This document shows positions 24,076 through 36,059 of a DNA stretch of 64,000 nt, in pieces. Location of the stretch: positions 62,001-126,000 of the forward strand of contig BGZK01000751.1 of assembly GCA_005406025.1 (NCBI GenBank), read 5' to 3'. This DNA is from Eumeta japonica. Its lineage: Eukaryota > Arthropoda > Insecta > Lepidoptera > Psychidae. The notes beneath the pieces were generated by a model. It made no database searches and was not told where the DNA came from. It saw nothing but the letters and a program-made list of their open reading frames with translations. Position numbers and translations under genes: made by a program. The stretch's first letter is position 1, and each line of letters starts with the position of its first letter.

Positions 24076-25074
24076 GGCAACTGTTGAAGCAGCCCACGGT
24101 CGCTCTGTCAAAAACCGCGGCAGCTGCCAGGTGTTCTACAAAATTACTATTTCATCAACTAAACGAAATGTCGTTTGGCATGCGAGAGCGACACCTTCGC
24201 TAATTCGTGTAGCAGCTCAACAGACTCCCCTGGGAACATAAATATTTATGCAGACAATTACAAAGAGTTAATATTTAATTTTATTCATTCCGTTACTCAA
24301 AGTAACTCCATTTTAGTTATGGTTAAGTTATTAAGGTACTAGGTAGTTTGTAGTTAATTATTGCGTTTGTAGGAATACTTGTATCTGGATTACAAATTCG
24401 AATAATTTATTTTTGTCTACCAATTTAAGTGAAAACTGCTGAATTTAGATAGTTTAAATTAAAATAAATGATACTTTTTAGTTCCTGGGAATATATTATT
24501 CGTAATCTATGTTATCGAATTCATAAAACTATCTAAGTACGTACGTACTAAGTACGGTACATGAAATATATTGAAATGGGCGTACTTTAATATTTTATAG
24601 AATTAAAATGATATCGAAAATGAAAAAACCGAGATGGGAAAAAATGAAAAATGCATATCAATTCTGTCTGGACGGAATCACGGATAAAAACGATTATGGA
24701 ATAATAAAAACAAATCGATATAATTGGAAGAACAATTAATTTTCAAGTTACTCTTTGTTTAATTGTTGACCGATGTTTAGTGTATACCAAAACTATGTAA
24801 CAATTAAAACTAAAGATAAATGATTAATCCTATTTATTGGTATATGTACATTTAAATGAAATTATATGATTGTCTCGATTGGATCAATGTCTATTTGTTT
24901 ATCCCATAAAAGCTGTATCGTACGGAATAAATACGGCGCAAGCACGCATGGTACTGATAACAGGATGGCAGCACGAACTAATGATTTGTCGTCAAGCAAA
25001 ACCCATTGAATGTATTGGTATGAGATTTTAACCATTCGATTAAGAATAGTTTTAAGGCTATTTATTTTTGGGGT
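24076..25074. other. Non-coding stretch
   Basis: A GC-richer patch at about 24,070-24,235 contains CCACGGTCGCTCTGTC and GCATGCGAGAGCGACACC, of unknown meaning. The remainder is AT-rich, with a short AAGTACGTACGTACTT palindrome near 24,535. No gene recognised. Confidence 0.4.
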
Positions 25075-25655
25075 TCTGTACCTCTCAAAAAATATTTAAA
25101 CCCTTATAAAATAACTTCGTTGACTGACTGTCTACCTGTCAAGACCGCTTTTTTCAGAGATATGTGGAGTTATCAAATTGAAATTAACATCAAACATGAA
25201 ACTATGAAAAATTCAAACTTCTATAAGTCAAAGTAATAAAAAAACAGATAAAATATGGAAATATGGTCATTTATGCCTTATATTTGAAACTCGCAAGTAC
25301 ATCAAGACGTAAAGGGTACTTACTTCCCAGTGGCGTAAAATCATAAAATTTAACAAGAAGAAAGATCTCACAGCACAAGTAAAGAAAAATATCTAAAATT
25401 TCTTCATTTTTAGTTAATTATCTTGCGAAAAACAATTCTTTTTTTGTGATTACTTTTTTGCTTTTTTTTTTAAATAAAGCAAAAGATTCAAATATCTTGA
25501 AACCATTATATCTCAACAGTATCGGTATCACAAACAGGCAAAAATCATTGAGACTCTTGATACATGAAGTATCTACATCAACAATTGAGTTTGTACGGAA
25601 CTCTCAAGTGCTAATGGTATTTCCCCGTTTTTTTTTTGAATGTCCATACATCTAT
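25075..25655 (+). repeat. GGTTCCG-type dispersed repeat, copy
   Basis: It opens GTTCTGTACCTCTCAAAAAA, then GACTGACTGTCTACCTGTCA and TTTCAGAGATATGTGGAGTT. It closes GTTTGTACGGAACTCTCAAG. The motif order is the same as in the copy at 4.6-5.7 kb. Non-coding. Confidence 0.55.
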
Positions 25656-26439
25656 TACCGTCCATTTTTTACTTTCATAACCCACAACGCTAAGTGAAAC
25701 ACGCAAGTGACCGCTAAGTATATAAGCTTTAAAAATTGGAATATGTTAATTAGTTACGTGACCTCAATTTTGTTCAATCGCTTTCTTTATAAGGATTATC
25801 AAATTTCGTTAGCCTGTCTGTACATTTTATATTATGTATAAATTTCGCATATTTTGTATATTTATTTGAAACTACTTTTTGATATCTTATTATGCTTGGA
25901 CTTTTTACAGATAGCCTAAATTTTGTAAAAAATGTAATATCATAGTAAAGATCTGACCCGATGATTTATACGGTCACGTAAGGTCGTAGAATCATTGAAT
26001 GATCAAACGTATCATCCCTTCTTCAAATTGGGGTGGAGCTCGTTTATTTCAGTGACATTAATTTATAGGCTACAGTTGAACCGTGAGGTGATCAGATGAA
26101 TAACGTAATGATTGTAATTTGACCTTGGACTTACTCAATTTTCCTGAGGAGAGACAATTAGGATGAGGACATGAAACGTGTTTGATTGCTGAAACTTTGA
26201 AAAGACGACTTAACCTGAAACTTAAATTATATATATCTAAGCCAAGGCGAATAAGCACCTAGAACCAAACTCCATTAGAGTTATGACACGATGTTCCTGA
26301 CATAAACCAGCGAACTAACTAAAGTGCGCTAACAAGTAATAAGCGTTTTTAAACTATTAATTTCATCTCTTAATTATTGATGCCTAATCAAACAATTCTT
26401 CTAAAATTAGTAAAATATTGTACTAGAAGTAAATGAAAC
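25656..26439. other. AT-rich non-coding stretch
   Basis: Nothing recognised; no gene, RNA or clear repeat. Confidence 0.5.
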
Positions 26440-26700
26440 AAAGTTTTTCATGCCTTATTTATAATACTACTATATAAATCTGTAGCATCTGTCTGTACAT
26501 TCAAAGTTTTTGTGAAATATTGTGATTGATATATATTTTTAAAATAATCTCAATTTTATGATTTTAAAAAATTTATGTCTGTCTGTCTGTATATCCTTTT
26601 GTAAAGGACGGTTTGATTTATCGTGATGAAAATCGGCATACAGGTGATTGCGCAAATGATACGGTACTGTGAATCTATCTGTATGTCTATATTTTTTAAT
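26440..26700 (+). repeat. Short dispersed repeat with (TCTG)n motif
   Basis: ATGTCTGTCTGTCTGTATAT followed by TGATGAAAATCGGCATACAGG matches a common lepidopteran repeat in which a CTGTCTGTCTG stretch precedes a GATGAAATT-like phrase. The copy is diverged and its edges are unclear. Confidence 0.45.
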
Positions 26701-27116
26701 AACTTAAAAACGATCAGCCAGGGAAACACTACAATATATTTAGCAATAGACACCGACTCCAAAAATAACAATAATTGTAACTATTGATATTATCGTAATA
26801 ATTTGATTGACTTTTAAGTAGTGTAATATTTTTCATTTCATTTTACTTAGGAAAACTCTAAAAAATATTTTGATCATTGTTTGTTATTTATAGATATGCG
26901 TTGAGTTAAATTTGAAGTGGGTAGGTACCTACCTACCTTCTTGTGGCAAACGCATAGATCGTATCGTATATTGATGAGTAGAAAAAGTAAGTTGATTATT
27001 AAGTTGTAGAAGAATATAGAATTATTTTTTTATAATACTTTTTAGTGCATATTAATTTGTTTTGGAATAGGTTTTATTTTCAAGTCGGTTTTTTTTTTGG
27101 TAAAATTATTGTTTTC
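26701..27116. other. AT-rich non-coding stretch
   Basis: Nothing coding. A short perfect palindrome, GTAGGTACCTAC, lies at about 26,921. Confidence 0.45.
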
Positions 27117-27302
27117 TTTTACTTAATGCGATGCCAACGTCCAGAACCGACGGCTTAGTATGCTCTCTGAGGCATGAAGCGTATGATTTTAATATGGCAT
27201 ACGTTTAAAACTCATTAACTAAATCGTTTGAGGGTAGAGTCGAACCAAGTACCTTTCGATTCGAAGGCAATCTCTTAACTAACGAGCCACCATCGCTCTA
27301 GA
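27117..27302 (-). repeat. tRNA-derived SINE, copy 1
   Basis: On the minus strand the head shows A box TGGCTCGTTAGTTAAG and B box GGTTCGACTCT. The body contains CTTCATGCCTCAGAGAGCAT, which is shared in diverged form with the copies at 30.5 and 37.9 kb. SINEs of this kind are transcribed by RNA polymerase III and moved by LINE machinery. Confidence 0.7.
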
Positions 27303-27599
27303 ACAACCTTATGAATTAATTATATATGCCTTGATATAATATCTTAAACAACTTACTTATCCATTGATCATTACAAGAAATAACTGTCCTTGAACAATAA
27401 TGTATCTCACACAGAAACTCCAGTAAACGGTCAGGAAATTCCATCATTCAAAATATTCGTAGATATCACGCTTTTGCTGCTCAAAATTTGCCATTTCACG
27501 TTAGCAATTACGGCAGTCATTTCGACTTACGTGAGCTTAACGTAACTTAATAAGTTACCAATATTCGAGTCACAGCACAAGACACGATACGACAAACAA
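27303..27599. other. Non-coding stretch
   Basis: Nothing recognised. Confidence 0.5.
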
Positions 27600-27790
27600 T
27601 CAGCCGTTTCCCCGAGTACATCTGAAGGAAATTGCAGAGTTGTCGCTCGAGCGCACCCCCGCCGGCGGGGGCGGGCCCGCGACCAAATTAATCCATTTGT
27701 AGTTGAAGGAGCGACGTCTGTACGCGGATAAGTGGATATTCGTAATTAATGCTGTCGCGAAACGATTTTATTGCGCTTGTCCTTAGTCGA
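27600..27790. promoter_or_regulatory. GC-rich island, candidate cis-regulatory element
   Basis: A very GC-rich core (CCCCCGCCGGCGGGGGCGGG at about 27,656) is followed by AT-rich homeodomain-like words (AAATTAATCC, GTAATTAATGC, TTTTATTGCGC) and a GATAAG word. This mix resembles insect developmental enhancers. Such short words occur by chance, so the call is weak. Confidence 0.3.
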
Positions 27791-28969
27791 CTTGGATAAC
27801 TTGTCATACATAGATACACTGTTTATGCTATCGTGTTGAGCACGTATTTATGGCGGATTCGTGTTTTAATCAACGAATTATGTGTTCATGTATATATGTA
27901 TTTTAACTTGAGCTAGTGGCTCGATTCATTGTCGTCAGCGAACAGTGATTTAGGTTAAAAAACGGTTGTTTCTAACAATAAATTTTGAAAATATTATATT
28001 GTGTTACTGCAGCGAATAATTTTTGGATTGCCCTAGTTTTTTTTTATGAGGACTTGATTTACATTTTCCAGTAATATCTATTAAACTAGCAATGCCTCTA
28101 CTAGAGTTTTTTCTTCGTATTGCGTTGTGCTTAGCGCGTGATTAAAATTTTTTTTTCTAATGTATAATGGATTTTTAAGTCAATGATATCCTACTGTTTA
28201 TATGTAATTTTAATAACCTTAATCTGAATATGTTCAGCACTTTTTTTAATATATTTATTATTTTATAAAATCTTTATAAAACATTATACTGTTATACTAG
28301 TAATTAACGTATAGTATATTGCAAGTGGTATGTTGCTTTAATATTCTTTTTACATATATAAATTCTGGGCAGTGTTTGCAAATTATTTGAATTATCTGAC
28401 TGTACTTGTTCCATTCTTTTCATATTTATAAACTTTACATTGCGAAAGAGCACATCACATCTCAAAATTTTATGATAAATTAACGTAAGGCGTAACGTAA
28501 GGATAAAATAACATTCATTATAAGTTGCTTCAAAATTTGTTAAGGGGCTTAATTTATCAGTTACACTGCAGATAGGCGGACGAAAAAGTTGATGAACATT
28601 GCTTTTTGTTTTGATAATAGAAAATTGTTTTTCGCATATTATTACTGAATACCGGCTTTTAGAGATCGTGATCGGAAATAAAAATCGATGCAGAGAGCAA
28701 AATCAAGATTGGTATCGAAATTGGGATCGTTACCAGCTTAGAATAGTAGTATTTAGTAAAATCCATATTATATAAATTGTCTCTTGGATTAGGCGTCGAA
28801 ACCAATTCATACACCTATTTATTCTATTTTTTGTTAGAAAAGGCGGTCATTTCAGTTTGTAAAGGGATGTTGTAGCCTTACCTTTTCATTCATAAAATAT
28901 CGACAAAGAATCTACGGCATCCAGTCGAAAGTTGACCTTTTGAGGTACGACGGGTTAAAGAGAAAAAAA
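27791..28969. other. Non-coding stretch with a repeat scrap
   Basis: At about 28,665-28,740 a minus-strand scrap of the CCCGCGGC repeat body is visible (GATCGGAAATAAAAATCGAT, GGTATCGAAATTGGGATCG). The rest is AT-rich and unrecognised. Confidence 0.4.
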
Positions 28970-29250
28970 AGAGACGCTGCTGCGTAACAGGAGAACCGAC
29001 AAATAAAATGGGTTATCGAATGTGACCGTTCATTCGGCCTTATTAGGCGGAGCATTAGTCGCGCCGCCGCCGTCGCGCGCGGCCACTTGTGTCAACAATG
29101 CGCCCGCGCGCCTACACCCGCACGTGATATTATGGACGATTTTTTTGGGTTCAACAGCCGATCGGAGTCACTTAAGTGCGACAATTTATAATAATGTTGC
29201 TGTCATGACATCGGTCGTTATTTATTATCCATAGAGGCGCGCATATCCAT
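28970..29250. promoter_or_regulatory. GC-rich island, candidate cis-regulatory element
   Basis: The core at about 29,055-29,125 (GCGCCGCCGCCGTCGCGCGC and CGCCCGCGCGCCTACACCCG) stands out from AT-rich flanks. The only open frame across it has 70 codons and no domain. It may be conserved regulatory DNA or an untranslated exon; nothing decides between them. Confidence 0.3.
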
Positions 29251-29528
29251 GAGATGGTGGGTAAATCTATTTATGGTGTGTTCGCTTGGGAAGGCATGTG
29301 AAGTAACTGATGATGTCGGTTGTCGAGGCATTGCGAAATGTTCAGGTTCAGGTTCTCTTGAGAACATTTGAAAGTGATTAGTCGTGTACTACCTTTAAAA
29401 ACATACATTTTATATCATTGCCCGTGGTTCGTAGCCACATGCTATATCGTTAACAAATTAACTAATTATAAATATATATATAAATAACGGTATATCATCT
29501 AATATATCTAAAGGATGTACCTATGTAG

Positions 29529-30249
29529 CAGAAGCGTAGCGTGTCTTGGCGGAGCCCCGTATAAAAAATTGTTTGGGGGCCCTTAGGAAGGGTAAAGATT
29601 TCTCATAAAAAAAACTGCATAAAATTAAAAGAAATATTTATTCATCATAATTATCTATCTGTCACTTTTTCCAAATTTTTTACAAACAATTCAAATCTAT
29701 ATATATCTAAAAGAAAGTTGTGTTAGTTACACCATTTATAACTCGAGAACAGCAAGAGCGATTTTTGGGATTTTTTTTGGATTCATCTGTGCTCCGAAAA
29801 ACAAAATGACCATTAAAAAATTGAAAAACTTCATTAAAAAATAAGTTATAACCTTAATATTTTTATTCATACATTAAGTACTAAAGGGCTTTGTACGCCA
29901 TCCTCATCTTTGTCATAGCAACCGTATTTATGTGCGGCGGATTACATTAATATTCATTTTTTTTCTTTCACTGTCAAATAGATACGTCTTTCATTTATTG
30001 CCAAAAGGTTCAAACTTCAACCTTATCACTTCAACATGCTTTCTTAGTTCATGATTGCTGTTAGGGTATGCTGCCAACTTTTGAACGCATGTTTATGCGG
30101 GAAAGAAAGAAATTGCTTTTTTTGACATTAGTCATTTGTGAAATAAAAAAAAAGGTTTTATCAATTTTTGCTTACTCACATTGGGGGCCCCCGTAGTCCG
30201 GGGGCCCCATATAATTGATACGGCAGATACGGCGGTAGCTACGCCCCTG
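29529..30249. mobile_element. Non-autonomous hAT-type DNA transposon (MITE-like)
   Basis: A 721-bp element bounded by CAGAAGCGTAGC on the left and GCTACGCCCCTG on the right, imperfect terminal inverted repeats of the CAGGGGCG type found in hAT elements. It is flanked by an exact 8-bp duplication, CTATGTAG at 29,521-29,528 and 30,250-30,257, the target-site length expected of hAT transposases. Subterminal GGGGGCCC blocks occur at both ends. The interior has no transposase frame, so it must have been moved by a transposase encoded elsewhere. An unrelated dispersed repeat (ACCATTTATAACTCGAGAAC) appears embedded in it. Confidence 0.85.
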
Positions 30250-30257
30250 CTATGTAG

Positions 30258-30484
30258 AGTCTACATCTACATATACCATACAATGTCATATACTCTCCTA
30301 GTAGAAAAACGACTCCTCTGAAAATGCGTCTAAGGAGAATAAGTATCGATTGGAATCTTGTGTAAAGTATTTTATGAGGATTCCAAAACAATGACAGGAT
30401 ATTGGAAAGTTTCCTAGATACTTGTACTAGTTTTTTATCGCCCTACTGGCATACCCCTTCCACAATCGTTTTATTTCAGATTGC
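30258..30484. other. Non-coding spacer
   Basis: Nothing recognised between the hAT element and the SINE copy. Confidence 0.5.
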
Positions 30485-30722
30485 AATAAAATGTTGTCCT
30501 CCGCGCTATTCTAGCGTGGGTCGGGTCTGTCAAAGACCGTCGTCATCAACGTGGTAACAATATCCGCGACCTACGGCTTAGCGCGCTTTTCAAAGCACGG
30601 AGCGAATGGTTTGAATTGACTTCAGTTACAACCCATTGGTCTATTCGCCCGTGATCAGGGTCGAACCCAGTGTATACCTTGTTCGAAGGAAACGCCCTTA
30701 CCACTAAGCCGCCACCGCTTGC
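30485..30722 (-). repeat. tRNA-derived SINE, copy 2 (best preserved)
   Basis: On the minus strand the head has A box CGGCTTAGTGGTAAGG and B box GGGTTCGACCCTG. The body, read on the plus strand, contains ATCAACGTGGTAACAATATC and ACGGCTTAGCGCGCTTTTCA, matching the copies at 27.1 and 37.9 kb in order. Its GC content is higher than theirs, which suggests it is younger. Confidence 0.75.
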
Positions 30723-31084
30723 TCCTACATATATCCATGTGCTATATAATAGTCACAGATATGAATGAATACATTTGAACAATGAGAAATTAAGAACGTA
30801 CTTATAAATCATGTCTTAGAAGTTTCTGAAATGTCCATAACTCTTTTTTGTGGGCATTTATGGGAATACGTTATTATTGGAACGAAGTTTTTTATCGTAC
30901 GTTATACTCAGCACAATTTGGCGAATGAGAGCTAGACCGAAGAAAATGTATCATTTTCACCGTCACGACACATTTGCTTTAATAGTATATATAGAAAATA
31001 TATAGTTTTGTAGAGGTATATTACATTTTTATAATAATCAGTGATTATTTTTTTTAATACATAATACAAAGCGGAAGGAACTTC

Positions 31085-31490
31085 GGTCTAACCGGGTGTT
31101 CACCAACATCCTTTTTATTAGGCTTTTATAGTCAACAAGGAAGCCTTATAGTTTCGCTATGTCCGTCTGTCCGTCCGTCTATCTGTCCGTGGCTTAGCTC
31201 AGAAATCCTCAGCAACAGAAAGTTGTAATTTGGTATGGGTTTACATATTGACCACGTCAACAAGTAGTACAACAAAATTTTGAAATAAAAAATTTACGAT
31301 ACCTTCCCTATACGTCAAATGGGGTTGAATTATTTTTCTGGTCAATCCAATGGTGTGGGGTCCCGTTGTATAGCTCATTAAAAACATTATGGGTCGTAAA
31401 ACAATTTTTGATTTAGGGGTTTGCTTGTGAAATATTAAGCTTTAAGTTGCTAATTTTTGTTAGAAAAGTGTCTTCGACGCCTACCAGATA
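31085..31490 (+). repeat. Dispersed lepidopteran repeat (CTTATAGTTTCG family), truncated
   Basis: GCCTTATAGTTTCGCTATGT, CCGTCTGTCCGTCCG, then GTATAGCTCATTAAAAACAT and TGGGTCGTAAAACAATTTTT occur in the order I know from a widespread lepidopteran repeat. The 3' half is missing. Non-coding. Confidence 0.6.
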
Positions 31491-31533
31491 AACAGTTATT
31501 CTTAGATATGTTAAAAAATTAATGACAGTAGCA

Positions 31534-32492
31534 CAAATATACAGAATAGATTTTATTATACATCTTTTCGCAAATATTCATAATCTCCTCCGTAGTCAAT
31601 GAAGTAAGCATTTCTGAGGAAAAACAACATTAAGGACAGCTGTCGCGTAGGTACCGCGCCGCACAAGGGAGGACTAGATAGCCAACCGTGTACACGTCGC
31701 GCGGTCAGTCAGTGATCCATTTCGCACAGCCGCGATCAGTCGCAAACTTGCACTGATCACTTACTTATAAATACTTTGGTTATTCGCTGATTTATTTTTA
31801 ATTTTTACATACGGACGTTTTTGTAATGATAGTATAAGTATTAGTGTTACATTACAGTTAAAGTATTAATGTTACATTTACGATACTGACGTTTTTGAAT
31901 ATAAGATTGTGTGATTAATATTTAAGTGTTTTGCAACAATTATTTTCCTTGCTATCGAAAATGAAAACATGATTTATTGTTGGGGAGTTTGCAGATATGA
32001 CGCGGCTGCGGTTCTAAGACCTTATAGTGAAATTTACCCTGATTATCAACAATTTGCGAGTGCGCAAATAATACTGCGTCTTGTGTATTGTTTGTGCGAT
32101 AATTTGCTTAGTTTGTCTCATTTGTTTAAAAGTGATTGGAACACATGTGGTAAATCAGAGACTAAATTAATAATACCATTGGCGACCTTTGCATCATTGA
32201 CAACATCAAGTCTCATTAGTAGATAAGATAAATTCTTTAAAAATAATACATCGCGAAGCCCGAGTGCGGGGTGGAATTCAAGTTCGTCACGTTGCGCCGT
32301 TACCCGACAACCGCGCCCGCACTCATAGTCTGACCGAGCATTTAATAAGAGTGTGTTTAATTTTTATATAAGTGTTTTTACAATGACATATTTTTGTGTT
32401 GGACTCTTTGGCAAAGTTGTTCTAAACCAGAAGGACATTACGAATATTTGCGAAAAGATGCTTGATCGTATCCATCCTGTATATCGAAGTTA
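31534..32492. repeat. Segment bounded by about 58-bp inverted repeats
   Basis: The left arm (about 31,534-31,591) and right arm (about 32,436-32,492) are inverted copies of each other. Both contain ATATACAG-AT-GAT, a 9-base variable gap, then CATCTTTTCGCAAATATTC and TAAT-TCCT. Reading outward, each arm encodes the same short carboxy end, Gly-x-Tyr-Glu-Tyr-Leu-Arg-Lys-Asp-(Val/Ala)-stop, reminiscent of the C-termini of mariner-type transposases. The roughly 840-bp interior is GC-richer in two blocks (31,630-31,750 and 32,250-32,345). It includes an 85-codon frame without domains and a short tandem repeat of AAGTATTARTGTTACATT at about 31,827-31,878. It may be an inverted pair of transposon ends around unrelated DNA. 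Confidence 0.5.
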
Positions 32493-35400
32493 AAACGAAA
32501 ACTATCACAGCTAAGTAGGCTTTACAGGTAAACTACTAATAGTCGTACAACTTATAAAATATACTTGGAAAAGTAAAACGAAAAATTTCGTATAAAGTCC
32601 ATTGAAAATTATTTAGATGACGTTGGATATGTAAAATAAGTAATAAATATAAGTTTATGAACAATGTAAAATTATGAAAATACAAAATCATAACAACATT
32701 AACACCCGTCCTATGTGGGTTCGCTTTAGACGTTATTAGTCGTTAAATCGTGAACTAAATGAATAGGTTCAAGGTATCAAACATAAAGCCCTCTTATGAG
32801 TCCGCATACTGGGACGGGCAACTTCAGAACACTATATCGCTCGTGACCCGTACTTGGCAGTTTTGTAATATGGTGTGCAATATGGTATTTTATGTAATGA
32901 TATATTTTTTGATTGATTAAACAAACGCAATGACAGGCTCGCTTTTCATATTCTTTAGCATATGTTGTCAACTTTGGTTCCTAAGAGATCCATAAATGAA
33001 GATTTAGATTTATTATTGTAATATTGTTAGATCTTAGATTTTTTGTTTTCAATAACTGGAATAATATCAAATTGTTGATTACTAAAATACTTTCAATGTT
33101 TAACCTCAAAAATTTACGTCAAATGATGTAAAACATATTAAGATCGTTTAATTTCATTGTGAGATATCGTTGAAGATGCCTTAAAAAAGTTATTTGTCAA
33201 ATATGTCAGCACACTAAATTGAGAACGGTATTATTTTCCAAAAATGATCTCATAGGTCTATCTATTATTATAGATCTATATATTAATATCTATATTAGTG
33301 TCTACTAATATAGATATTAATACGTAATAAGATGAAACTTTAATAATAATAAATCGTTCTTTTCCAAAGTCTAATCAACTCCAAATTGCCGTAAAGCCCA
33401 TTAAAATTGGGGAAATTCGAGAGAAAGCGTAGAAAATATATTTATAGAAGAGTATATTTTCAAATAACTTCTACACGAAACGATTGATTAAGATCGGGAT
33501 TACGACATTTCCAAAAGTTTCACTTTCTCCGTGAAGTTTTGGGATTGGCCTGCAGGCTCGATCCTTTTCCCCGATCTAAATGATTTCTGATCGAAATGCT
33601 TAACGAATCACTTTCCAAAACCGTCAGTATACATGTTTAAGTTAGATCATTGTACAGAACCAAAGATCTTGATCGCATGTGAATAAGTAACAAACATTTT
33701 CTATTTTGAAATTTATTGCAATGATTATTAGTCGTAATTTATTGTTTGTATCAACACAATTATACATGTTTGTATCAACACAACGAATTAATGTAATTTA
33801 CTGTAACAATTAACATTTTTATGTAAAGTAATACAAAAATAATACAAAAAATAATTACATATTACATAATAATGAAGAATAGCAAAAATAATCATTAAAT
33901 CCGCTTTTATTTTCTAATTTTAAGCATTTATTATCTTTATTTATCGAATTCTGGAAATTTGGCACAATAACAACACAATGTGGAACAGAATTTGAAATTG
34001 TTCGATATCAGATTTTCTCTCTGAGAACGGAAACTTGAAAATTACGAACTTATTGAACGAGAACGTTTGTTTGAAGTATTATATGAAACTTCGTTTATCA
34101 ATTTACGATTAAAGATATTAAATATTGCAAATGATTCAGTTACGTTTATTTGATATCTATGGTTGTTACTCGAATCCTAGTTAACAATTTGTTAAGAATC
34201 TATGGTTTATATATAAGGTCTATCCTACGAGTGTCCTAGTATCCTGACAAATCGGTGTCATACGAACTTAATTACAGTTGACAACCATACATTGAGTGTA
34301 TATCGACACTACATTGACGTATTTTTTATAGAATTTCAAAGAGCCAACGAGCAAGCAAGTCACCAGAGAGCAGGCAGTCAACGCCGCCCATAGGCATTCG
34401 TAACCCAAGAGCGTTGTCAGCCTTTAAAGAACGAATAGAATATCTGATTGCTAAGATTATGTAACCGCTGTACTTATAACGAACGAGTCAGCGATTTTAA
34501 AGTCTGTAATTATGAATGCGGTGACAACAACCGGACTCAACCATATAACGTAGTCTCAGGGGGAGCAGAGATTGTGGTTTCGACTTGATATTTATTCAAA
34601 ACCGTTGTGTTCTGATTCGAAAGCCAGTGAATTGGCTACTTAGGTCAAAAAGGCCGTGTAAGCTGCCGAGTTGGTTCAGATTTTACCTACGCAGCAGTTT
34701 TTTAGATTATCATTTAGAATATATTTACGCAATTTCAACGAGTTATGCGTCAACCATCTATGTTACTTTCTTTGATCACTCGTAGTCGTCAATAGTTATC
34801 AATCGACCTGACCACCGATTGACGAAGTTTAGAAACATCGAAATTATAGTCGTCAGTATAAATAGGCGGGTTTTACGATCACTGAAGAGCCTATGCAGAG
34901 CGGTGATTACGAGTACGGGCAGCTACTTTTGTGATCGAGGTGGTATGATGTGGGACAGACCCGTGTCAAGCTTCGTTTATACAATAGCTGAAGGACGGAA
35001 GCAGCTCATAAAAAAGGGAATGTTTGAGTTACTTCTCGGTTTTTTTTTTTGTTAGCGCATCATGCAAAGTCTATTATATTATTATTGATTATCCTGCGTC
35101 ATAATAATCGACTTGAAAATTTGGTATAAAAAATAGCACTTGTCATTGAGAAATTTAATAAAAACATGTTCCTGTTTTTATTGTATATTTATTTATTATT
35201 TCTGCACATCTTGTAACATAAAACATTTGAAGTCATACTGTAGTCTCGCTTGTCTAGCTCAAGCAGTTTTTTTTTTATATTTTTATATAGTAATGTGTAT
35301 TTTCAGGTGCGATTAGGGTAAAATAATGTATACGAATCCTCTAAAAAAATAGCGCTTGGTGTTGGAGTGTTGGGGTAATGAATGACAAACGATTGAAAAT

Positions 35401-35583
35401 CTCAGGTTGCAGCTATGATAAATGTTTTACTCATCATGTGTTAAGAGTAGGTAGCTACTGTTTACTTGAACCGGCGATCAAAAATATATTAGGCAGTTAA
35501 ACATGAGTCAGGTTCTTAGTATCAATGTCGCCTATAGAGTAAAATATGTTATAATGAAAGCTTATAACTTAATATGACCAAAA
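32493..35583. other. AT-rich non-coding stretch
   Basis: No gene recognised in about 3 kb. It includes a perfect 18-bp-arm palindrome (listed separately). A direct repeat of TGTTTGTATCAACACAA occurs twice within 33,745-33,785. Small open frames lack motifs. Confidence 0.5.
33281..33322. repeat. Perfect 18-bp palindrome arms
   Basis: TATTAATATCTATATTAG faces CTAATATAGATATTAATA across a 6-base spacer. AT-only sequence makes chance more likely than for the longer palindromes. Confidence 0.8.
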
Positions 35584-35850
35584 ATGGCCCCAAGATAATG
35601 CAACCATAGCAACAGGCTTAACGACACTGCTTTACGCATCGCTATTATTTATTGCTTACTTAAAGAAACTGATTTGATTTCGCTAAATGTATTAATTTAA
35701 ATAAATATTGTAACAAAACCGTAAATGGCTTCTAAACAATATAACCACAGCCAACAGGCTTAACGAAACTGCCTTACGCACCGCTGCTATTTTCTGCTTA
35801 CTCACATAAACTGATTTAATTTCGCTAAATGAATTGAAATACATATTGTA
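35584..35850 (+). repeat. Tandem duplication, two units, 140-141 bp period
   Basis: Two diverged units start AATGGC at 35,584 and 35,724. They share CAACAGGCTTAACGA, CTGATTT(G/A)ATTTCGCTAAAT and AAATA...TATTGTA in order. I estimate roughly 80 percent identity by eye. Neither unit codes for protein. Confidence 0.8.
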
Positions 35851-36059
35851 TTGAAATGAATGCAATACGTTTTTGTATTAATTGTGAATAAACTGACACG
35901 TTTCAGTTACAATTTGGTCATTAGATTAATAAGTCTTTTGAACACCTTTTTATACAATCACAGCACGAGATGAAAAAGTTCGATTTCTGTTCGGGGCTAG
36001 AGGACGAAATTTTTGGAAACATTCGAAATTTGTTTCACCATGTTTGTATAAACGGTTTT

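Noticed and set aside
23886..24203. 105-codon plus-strand open frame
   Set aside because: Its first half lies in the tail of a recognised dispersed repeat, and no domain is visible in the rest.
31085..31490. Start of an LTR retrotransposon
   Set aside because: The motifs fit a known non-coding dispersed repeat and no gag, protease or integrase-like sequence follows.
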